Source: Cupriavidus sp. BIS7
Lineage (GTDB): Bacteria; Pseudomonadota; Gammaproteobacteria; Burkholderiales; Burkholderiaceae
DNA: 64,000 nt
Direction of reading: 5' to 3'
NCBI RefSeq assembly: GCF_000292345.1
Contig: NZ_ALOU01000019.1
Coordinates: forward strand, 248,001 to 312,000
Numbering within the stretch: the first letter of the stretch is position 1; each line of letters starts with the position of its first letter. The notes under the pieces were generated by a model. It saw nothing but the letters and a program-made list of their open reading frames with translations, ran no database searches and was not told the origin of the DNA. A program made the position numbers and the translations under genes. Shown here piece by piece: positions 57,736 through 64,000 of this stretch.

Positions 57736-59088
57736 TCAGCCCTCGCGCCGCGACGGATAGACGATCAATTCCAATGCAAGCGCCGTGCCCAGCAGTTGCG
57801 CGTCGCGCATCGGGCCGTGGGACAGCATCAGGCCCACCGGCAGTTCATCCGGTGCGTGACAGGGCAGGGACACCGAGCAGCCGTCGAGGAAGTTGAAAGC
57901 GGAGGTATTGCGCAACAACAGGCCGTTGGTGCGGTAGAAGAGGGCATCGTCGCCAACCAGCGGGGCGATCGGCGGGGCCACCATTGGCACGGTGGGGCAA
58001 ACCACGGCATCGAACGGCGCCATGCGTGCCTCCATGCGTACGATCCAGTCAAGCCGCGCGCGGTGCAGGGCGATGTAGTCGGCCGCGCTGATCGATGCAC
58101 CGCGTTCGATGCGCGTCAGCACGCGCGGGTCGTAAAGGTCGCGGTGGGTGGCCAGCAGCGCGCGATGGTGCGCGTAGGCCTCCGGCGCGGAGAAACCGCC
58201 CGAGGCATTGAGGCCGGCCAGCTCGGAAAGCTCGGGCATGTCGATGTGTTCGACGCGCACGCCTGCTGCGGAAAGCCGGCCAATGGCCCGGTCGAATGAG
58301 CGCGACACCGCATCATCGAGGTCGTCCAGCACAAGCTGGCGCGGAATTGCCAGGCGGATGGCATTGGCGGCCGTCATGCGCGGAATGACCGGCGCATCGG
58401 CAATTACGCTATCCACGACGATGCAGTCGGCCAGCGTGCGCGCCATCGCGCAGGCTGTGTCCAGCGTGTAGGAGAGCGGGAACGCGCCGGTCAGCGGCAC
58501 GCGGCGCGAGGTGGGCTTGAAACCGGTGATGCCGCACAGGGCGGCGGGAATGCGGATCGAACCGCCGGTGTCGCTGCCGAGTCCGGCCACCGCCGTCCCG
58601 AGCGCAACGGAGACCGCCGCACCGGACGAGGACCCGCCCGGAATCCGTGCAACCGTGGCGTCGCACGGATTGACCGGTGTGCCGAAATGGGGATTGATGC
58701 CGACGCCCGAGAAAGCGAACTCGGTCATGTTGGTGCGGCCGACCAGCGCCGCGCCGGCCTCGCGCAGCCGGGCCACCACGGTGGCATCGGCGCGTGCCGG
58801 GGCCGCATCTTGACGCGCCGCCGACGCGGCGCGAGTAACCTCGCCGGCGATGTCATAGAGATCCTTGACCGAGACCGGCAGGCCGGCCAGCGGATGGAGC
58901 GGCTTGCCGGCGCGATCGGCGGCGTCGGCGGCCCGGGCTACCTCGATGGCGGCATCGAACGTGGTGTGCAGGTAAACGGCCTGACCGGCGGCGCTGGCGG
59001 CCCTGGCGGCGGCATCGGCAATCAGGTCGGCACGGCTGGTGGTACCGGCGCGAAAGGCGGCGTGGAGCGAGGTAATGTCAGGCAGCAT
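57736..59088 (-). CDS. Amidase-signature family hydrolase
   Basis: Amidase of 450 aa. The catalytic triad is visible as Lys in LAGLPVSVKDLYD, Ser in IPGGSSSGAAVSVALG and Ser in SDTGGSIRIPAA. Family members cleave amides, including Glu-tRNA(Gln) partners, but no gatB or gatC is nearby, so it is probably a catabolic amidase. It may be cotranscribed with the downstream TRAP binding-protein gene (128 bp apart). Confidence 0.92.
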   Translation of the reverse strand: MLPDITSLHAAFRAGTTSRADLIADAAARAASAAGQAVYLHTTFDAAIEVARAADAADRAGKPLHPLAGLPVSVKDLYDIAGEVTRAASAARQDAAPARADATVVARLREAGAALVGRTNMTEFAFSGVGINPHFGTPVNPCDATVARIPGGSSSGAAVSVALGTAVAGLGSDTGGSIRIPAALCGITGFKPTSRRVPLTGAFPLSYTLDTACAMARTLADCIVVDSVIADAPVIPRMTAANAIRLAIPRQLVLDDLDDAVSRSFDRAIGRLSAAGVRVEHIDMPELSELAGLNASGGFSAPEAYAHHRALLATHRDLYDPRVLTRIERGASISAADYIALHRARLDWIVRMEARMAPFDAVVCPTVPMVAPPIAPLVGDDALFYRTNGLLLRNTSAFNFLDGCSVSLPCHAPDELPVGLMLSHGPMRDAQLLGTALALELIVYPSRREG

Positions 59089-59369
59089 GACGGTTTGCGA
59101 GGGCGTGACTGGATAAAGGCGTCGCGGAGCAGGACCGCTTTCACGCGTTGCCTGTGAGTATCAAGAAACGCAAGGGTAGCAAGAAGCGCTTCGCACGAAC
59201 ATAGGGATGGACGCTATGCCATGTGAGCAAGGATGCGCCGGGGGATGGCCGATGTCGCTGGCGCAGGCGATACTCTCCCGATCGCCGCCAGATGGCAGCT
59301 AGATGGCCGCTGGAAGGCCGGTAGCCTGGCGGGCTGGCCTGCAGGCCTCACTTCATTTCCAGGAGCGTC

Positions 59370-60077
59370 ATGGACCAAAAAACGCGGCAATCGGATTGGG
59401 CCGCACTGCATGCGGCGTTGCGTCTGCCGCCCGTGATTGCGTTGCACAAACTGGATTGGCAAGGCGTTGACGCGCCCCCTTTCGCCGCGGAGCGACTACC
59501 CGACTCGCTACGCGATGCCGCGCCTGGCCGGCAAGGTCAGTACCGCGCCGGCCGGCATTGTGCGCGTCATGCGTTGGCACGGGCCGGCGCGGGCAACGAC
59601 GCGCCGCCAATGGGCAGCGATGGCCTGCCGGTCTGGCCCAAAGACTGGATCGGCTCCATCAGCCATACCCGGGGCAAGGCGGTGGCACTGGCTTCCGCTA
59701 CCAGCCACGCCGTTGCATTGGGTGTCGATGTCGAGTGCTGGCAGCGGCCGGATCGGGCCGCGGAGATCGCCAGTTCAGTGGCCCGCCCGCAGGATATCGA
59801 GGCTGTCTCGGCCAGAGCCCGCCTTTCCATGGCCAGCTCCGTGACGCTGCTGTTCTCGGCCAAGGAGTCGTTGTACAAGGCGCTGTACCCCACCGTGCGC
59901 CGGTTCTTTGATTTCGACGCGGCGCGGTTGGCGGCGTGCGGGTCGGACTATATCGACCTGGCTCTTGCATGTGACTGGCACGCGCGGTGGCCCAGGGGCA
60001 CCGAGTTTCGCCTGACGTTCGCCACTGGGTCAACGTGGGTCGTCACCGCGCTGCATCTGCCTGTGAATCGGCATTAG
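59370..60077 (+). CDS. 4'-phosphopantetheinyl transferase (EntD/Sfp superfamily)
   Basis: Enzyme of 235 aa that activates carrier-protein domains of NRPS/PKS assembly lines. Motifs are ISHTRGKAVAL, GVDVE (Asp120, Glu122, Mg2+ binding) and FSAKESLYKAL (Glu166, Lys170). CAGGAG precedes the ATG. It is convergent with the salicylate ligase/synthase gene 24 bp away, and is likely the enzyme that primes the siderophore NRPS. The 281 bp upstream contain nothing recognised. Confidence 0.93.
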   Translation: MDQKTRQSDWAALHAALRLPPVIALHKLDWQGVDAPPFAAERLPDSLRDAAPGRQGQYRAGRHCARHALARAGAGNDAPPMGSDGLPVWPKDWIGSISHTRGKAVALASATSHAVALGVDVECWQRPDRAAEIASSVARPQDIEAVSARARLSMASSVTLLFSAKESLYKALYPTVRRFFDFDAARLAACGSDYIDLALACDWHARWPRGTEFRLTFATGSTWVVTALHLPVNRH

Positions 60078-60101
60078 GGAACGATTGGGAGCATTAGGGA
60101 A

Positions 60102-63035
60102 TCACCCTGGGGCGCGCTCCTGCCGCAGGTGCAGTGCCACGCTGGCCAGCTTTTCGCAGGTTTCCTCCCATTCGCGCGCGGGGCGGGAGTCGCGCACGAT
60201 CCCGGCGCCGGCCTGCAGCCAGCAATGCCGGCCCTGGCGGAAGGCCGCACGCAGAACCAGCGCTGCATCCATCGCGCCATTGGCGTCGATCGTCATGACG
60301 CAGCCGCTATACAGGCCCCGCGCGGCTGCTTCGTGGCGGCCGATGCTGTCGATCGCCGCGCTTTTCGGAATGCCGGATGCCGTCACCGCCGGAAATAGCG
60401 CCGCCAGCGCATCCCAGGCGTTGGCGCCCGCCGCCAGGCGCCCCCGCAGGCGCGATGCAAGATGCTGGACGGTGCCGCGCGAACGCACCGCCATGAATTC
60501 GTCAACGACCAGTGGGTTGACGCCACAGATGGTTCTGAGCTCATCCAGTGCCAGTGCAACGGACACCGCATGCTCGGAGATTTCCTTGGCGTCCGACAGG
60601 AGATCGCGGCGTAGCCGGGCGTCGACATCGGCATCGCCGGTACGCGCTCGTGTGCCTGCCAGCGGTTGCGTGGTTACGCTGCCGTCCGCCTCGACCTCAA
60701 CCACGGTTTCCGGGCTGAAGCCATAGGCTTGCACAGTCGAGTCACGCCAGAGGAACGACCGGGCAGGGGTGTTGGCGAGTCTCCCGGCGCGGTAGCTGAG
60801 CGGTAGGCTCAGATCGCCGGGCACGGGCAGGCGGCGTGACAGGATGACCTTGTCGTAGCGACCGGCGCGGATTTCGACGATGGCACTGGCTACTGCGGCC
60901 TGATAGGCGTCGGCATCGCCCGAGGCCGGGGGCACGGTGATTGGCGCAGTGTCCGGCAGGGCGGGCTCGGCATCGAGCCTCGATATCCAGGCAGCCAGCG
61001 GAGCGAGCGCGCCGTCGTCGATGCAGCGGACGATGGCTTGTCCGTGCCGCAGCCGAATCTCGCGTGCTGGAATGATCAACTCTATCAACGGGTCGCCCAC
61101 GTCACTCGCCTTGCCTTGCAGAAGCCGTGCGAACTCGAAGCTCGCTCGGCCATAGGCGCGCCAATCCTTGATCGGCATCGCGCTCAGCGCCTGGTGCATG
61201 GCGGAGCAGGGCGAGCCCCCCGAGATCGTCCTGCCGTCGTGACCGGTCACCGTGCCCGTCGCGTCGCAGCGTACCGTCAACGCGGCATCGAGTCCGATGC
61301 TCCATTCCCCGTCGCGCTCGTAGACGGCAAGCACCGAAGCGGCTTCCGATTCGGCAATCCGTACGGCCAGCTCGAGCGGGTCGCTGGAGATCGGCACCGT
61401 GGCGCTGTGATAGTGCCTGTTCGGCGTGGCGTCATCGGTCAGGGTATCGTCGGCGAGCGCGATCTCGGTCAGGCGCCGCCGGTCGATCTTCCCGGCGGCG
61501 GTCAGCGGCCAGGCATCGAGCCACAGGATCTGGTCCGGCAACTGATGTGCGGCCAGACCGTATGCAAGCAGCGCCGCGCGCAACGCGGCCGCATCGGGCC
61601 GGATGTCTTCCTCGTTGCCGGCCTGCAGGCAGGCACCGATGCGTTCGCCCAGCAGTGCGTCCGGCACGGGCACGACGACGGCGTCGCGTATGCCCGTGCA
61701 TGCGCACAAGGCTGTTTCGACGACTGCGGCTGGAATCTTCTCTCCTGCCCGCTGTATCTGTTCCTTCACGCGGCCCACCACCACGACGTTGCCGTCGGGA
61801 CGCCGCAGCACGAGATCGCCCGTGCGGAAGAAACCGTCGGCCGTGAAGGCGCGTGCGTTGTGTGCGGGTGCGCGGTAGTAGCCGCCAATCGTGTATGGCC
61901 CACGCGTGAGAAGTTCGCCGCTGTTACCGTCGGGAACCTGCTGGTCCTCGGAGTCGACGATACGAAGCAAGTCCTCCGACGACAACGGGCGGCCCTGGGT
62001 CTCGAATAGGACGTCGGGCGGATCGCCGGGCCGCGTATAGCAGAGCAGGCCCTCTGCCATGCCGTAGACCTGCTGCAGCGCGCACCCGAGGCGGTCGGAA
62101 ATCGTGCGCGCCGCTGCCGCATCGATCCGCGCGCCGCCTACCTGCACCATCCGCAGCGAGGAGAGGTTGCTGGTCTCCCACTCGCGCGATTCCGCCCACA
62201 AGCGCGCAAGCGGTGGCACCAGTGCCACGTGGGTGACGCGTTCGCGCTCGATCAGCGGCATTGCCTCGTCGCATTGTGCGTACGGACTCATGACCACGGT
62301 GCCGCCTGACGCCAGCGTACCCAGGATGCCGGGGCATCCGAGCACGAAGTTGTGGGCGGCCGGCAGCACGGCAAGGTAGATGGTGTTCGCATCGAAGCCA
62401 CATAGCGATGCCGAGGCGGTGAAGTTGTAGAGATAGTCCCGATGCGTACGGGGAATCAGCTTTGGCGTGCCGGTACTGCCGCCGGACAGCAGAAGCAGAG
62501 CGATATCATTCGCGCGCCTGACGTTACCGATGTCGATGTCTCCGCCAGCCGCCGCAACCTGATCGAGCGTGAGGCAGGCGGTATCCGCGTCGGCGGCGTT
62601 GGCGGCGTCACCATCGACGATCACGTGACGGAGGCCGGGCTGCTGCGCGCGGATCTCGATGGCAAGCATCTGAGGATCCCCGGGCGCTACGATCCATGCC
62701 ACGGGCGCCGCGGTTGCGCAGAGCGAAGCGAGGTCCTGACGGCGCTGGGCCGGCAGTGCCAGGATGGGGTATGCACCAAGCCGGATCAGGGCCAGCAGGG
62801 CAATTGGGAAGCCGATGCCATTGGGCAACTGCAGCAGCACGTGATCGCCTGCCGTGATGCCCAGTGTGGCCAGGCCGCCGGCAAGCTGCCGCACACGGTC
62901 TTCGAGTTCAAGATAGCTCAGGCGCTGATTGCCAGCCACCAGCGCGGTACGGTGGCGATGTTGCGCCACCCATGCCCGCAGGTGCATATCGAGCGTGTCA
63001 TCGGAAGCGATAAGGGCGTCGAGGTTGGTTGTCAT
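60102..63035 (-). CDS. Fused salicyl-AMP ligase / salicylate synthase
   Basis: Single frame of 977 aa joining two siderophore enzymes. Residues 1 to about 530 are an aryl-acid adenylation domain: core motif LLLLSGGSTGTPKLIPRTH (179-198), aryl-acid-binding PAAHNF (Asn229), YGMAEGLLCYT and GKIDRRRL. Residues from about 545 are a chorismate-utilising domain most like Irp9/MbtI salicylate synthases: TTQPLAGTRART, AKEISEHAVSV, RGTVQHL, ALFPAVTASGIPK and GLYSGCVMTI. It would make salicylate from chorismate and load it as the adenylate. It begins 7 bp after the thioesterase stop. In yersiniabactin loci these are separate genes (ybtE and irp9). Confidence 0.92.
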   Translation of the reverse strand: MTTNLDALIASDDTLDMHLRAWVAQHRHRTALVAGNQRLSYLELEDRVRQLAGGLATLGITAGDHVLLQLPNGIGFPIALLALIRLGAYPILALPAQRRQDLASLCATAAPVAWIVAPGDPQMLAIEIRAQQPGLRHVIVDGDAANAADADTACLTLDQVAAAGGDIDIGNVRRANDIALLLLSGGSTGTPKLIPRTHRDYLYNFTASASLCGFDANTIYLAVLPAAHNFVLGCPGILGTLASGGTVVMSPYAQCDEAMPLIERERVTHVALVPPLARLWAESREWETSNLSSLRMVQVGGARIDAAAARTISDRLGCALQQVYGMAEGLLCYTRPGDPPDVLFETQGRPLSSEDLLRIVDSEDQQVPDGNSGELLTRGPYTIGGYYRAPAHNARAFTADGFFRTGDLVLRRPDGNVVVVGRVKEQIQRAGEKIPAAVVETALCACTGIRDAVVVPVPDALLGERIGACLQAGNEEDIRPDAAALRAALLAYGLAAHQLPDQILWLDAWPLTAAGKIDRRRLTEIALADDTLTDDATPNRHYHSATVPISSDPLELAVRIAESEAASVLAVYERDGEWSIGLDAALTVRCDATGTVTGHDGRTISGGSPCSAMHQALSAMPIKDWRAYGRASFEFARLLQGKASDVGDPLIELIIPAREIRLRHGQAIVRCIDDGALAPLAAWISRLDAEPALPDTAPITVPPASGDADAYQAAVASAIVEIRAGRYDKVILSRRLPVPGDLSLPLSYRAGRLANTPARSFLWRDSTVQAYGFSPETVVEVEADGSVTTQPLAGTRARTGDADVDARLRRDLLSDAKEISEHAVSVALALDELRTICGVNPLVVDEFMAVRSRGTVQHLASRLRGRLAAGANAWDALAALFPAVTASGIPKSAAIDSIGRHEAAARGLYSGCVMTIDANGAMDAALVLRAAFRQGRHCWLQAGAGIVRDSRPAREWEETCEKLASVALHLRQERAPG

Positions 63036-63042
63036 GGTGCGT

Positions 63043-63825
63043 TCAGCAGGGTATGGGCAGGTGGAACGTCTGCCGTAGCAGCTTCAGCAGCGCGCGAGGG
63101 CGCCGGGGAATGTAGAAGTGGTCTCCAGCCATGGCCGCCACCCCAAGCGGCCGCGCGAGCCATGGCAGCCACGCCCGTACTTCATCGGGGCTGGCTTCCG
63201 TGTCATGCGTGCCATGAATCAGCAGCGTGCGGGTCTGGATTATTCGCGGGGGCGCTTGCGTGTCGGCCTGGGTGTTGAATAGCGCGTAGCTCTCCGTGGC
63301 CAGAAAGTCGGCGCGCAAGAGCGGCAGGAACTGGGCCAGCAGGGCGGGATCATCGCGCAGCGCGGCGTCGCATCCGCCAATATCGACAAGGGCATCGATA
63401 AAGGGCTGGTCCGCCAGATGGCAGAGTCGCCGGCGACCGCTCAGTTGCGGTGCGTGGCAACCGGACAGCACCAGCCCGGCCGGGGCGACGCCGCGCGTTT
63501 CCAGTCGCCGGCAGGTCTCGAAGGCGACCTGCGCGCCCATGCTGTGTCCCAACAGCAGCAGACGATGGCAGTCGTGGGCGTGCCGTTGGGCGATATCGTC
63601 GGCCAGTTCCGCCGCGAGCGCATCGATCGATACATGGGGTGACTCGCGCATGCGCTGGTCGCGGCCTGGATACACGGCCAGGGAGATTGCCATGCCGGAG
63701 TCATCGAGGTTTTGCCAGTGGCGGAATGCGCCGCCGCTGGCACCGGCGAAGGGGCATACCGCCAGCCACGGTAACGTCGAGGCATCGGGCGGCGTCAGCC
63801 ACGGCTTGAGCATTGGCGTCAGCAT
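63043..63825 (-). CDS. Type II thioesterase (YbtT/PchC/GrsT-like)
   Basis: Editing thioesterase of 260 aa for an NRPS/PKS assembly line. Sequence shows CPFAGASGGAFRHW, the nucleophile elbow LLGHSMGAQVAFE (Ser95), HGTHDTEAS and the His in AGDHFYI. It overlaps the preceding gene by 7 bp (ATGCTGA), indicating one operon: preceding gene, thioesterase, ligase/synthase. The order resembles ybtU-ybtT-ybtE. Confidence 0.92.
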   Translation of the reverse strand: MLTPMLKPWLTPPDASTLPWLAVCPFAGASGGAFRHWQNLDDSGMAISLAVYPGRDQRMRESPHVSIDALAAELADDIAQRHAHDCHRLLLLGHSMGAQVAFETCRRLETRGVAPAGLVLSGCHAPQLSGRRRLCHLADQPFIDALVDIGGCDAALRDDPALLAQFLPLLRADFLATESYALFNTQADTQAPPRIIQTRTLLIHGTHDTEASPDEVRAWLPWLARPLGVAAMAGDHFYIPRRPRALLKLLRQTFHLPIPC

Positions 63826-64000
63826 CCGGGTCTGCCTTTATCCAAGGGTTCTGGCAGGCGCGTGATTTCCAGCCTTGGCGGGGCGGGCAGCGCGACTTCG
63901 CGCGCCGGGCCCGCGGCACGCTGCACACGTTGCCATAGGCGCGCAAGTGCCAACTGCCACGCCGGCGTCAGTGCTTGTGACAGTGCGCCATCCGCAATGG
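63819..64000 (-). CDS. C-terminal end of a further siderophore-operon gene (partial; possibly thiazolinyl imide reductase)
   Basis: An uninterrupted minus-strand frame enters from beyond the window edge and stops at 63819-63821, overlapping the thioesterase start. About 59 codons are visible, including ALTPAWQLALARLWQRVQ and a Pro-rich tail ending RLPEPLDKGRPGC. The short segment has no diagnostic motif. By order alone (ybtU-T-E) it may be the NADPH-dependent thiazolinyl imide reductase; the end of an NRPS/PKS is the alternative. Confidence 0.6.
   Translation of the reverse strand, partial: IADGALSQALTPAWQLALARLWQRVQRAAGPAREVALPAPPRLEITRLPEPLDKGRPGC

Overview
The window is GC-rich chromosomal DNA of a betaproteobacterium of the Burkholderiales, most likely Cupriavidus (Ralstonia/Cupriavidus group). 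This rests on the tig-clpP-clpX-lon-tRNA-Val-tRNA-Asp-ppiD block, the EnvZ/OmpR pair, the AhpC/AhpD pair and the general look of the proteins. No database search was run. No integrase, transposase or CRISPR array was seen.

Layout. 1-5.1 kb (minus): ahpC-ahpD peroxide defence, an MHS-family transporter with an array of 11-bp repeats upstream, and an EnvZ/OmpR pair. 5.3-8 kb: a small secreted protein, an allantoate/N-carbamoyl amidohydrolase and an HpnD-like prenyl synthase. 8.1-12.7 kb: an RND efflux operon behind a good sigma-70 promoter. 12.7-21.7 kb: small genes and regulators. These are TauE/SafE, LysR, tRNA-Leu, a RibD-type reductase, ProQ, a TetR/SDR/isomerase regulon with a visible shared operator, a crotonase, YddG and a coiled-coil small protein.

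22-36.5 kb is the most coherent accessory block: a PQQ-dependent alcohol oxidation system. It holds an aldehyde dehydrogenase, a TonB receptor, a quinoprotein alcohol dehydrogenase with the Asp-x-Asp pair typical of lanthanide enzymes, two cytochromes c, pqqABCDE, an S33 hydrolase divergent from pqqA, an AcoR-family sigma-54 activator and a periplasmic binding protein. Three promoters in this block have exact GG-N10-GC sigma-54 elements, and each carries a TGTTCCATT core about 90-120 bp upstream. I read this as one regulon run by the AcoR-like protein.

36.6-56.5 kb is mostly housekeeping: UPF0182, rlmJ, mnmC, tig, clpP, clpX, lon with a sigma-32 promoter, two tRNAs, ppiD, tesA, a YbbA-type ATPase, pgi and nnr. 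56.6-59.1 kb has a TRAP binding protein and an amidase. 59.3-64 kb opens a siderophore locus resembling yersiniabactin: a phosphopantetheinyl transferase, a fused salicyl-AMP ligase/salicylate synthase, a type II thioesterase and the end of a further gene that runs off the window.
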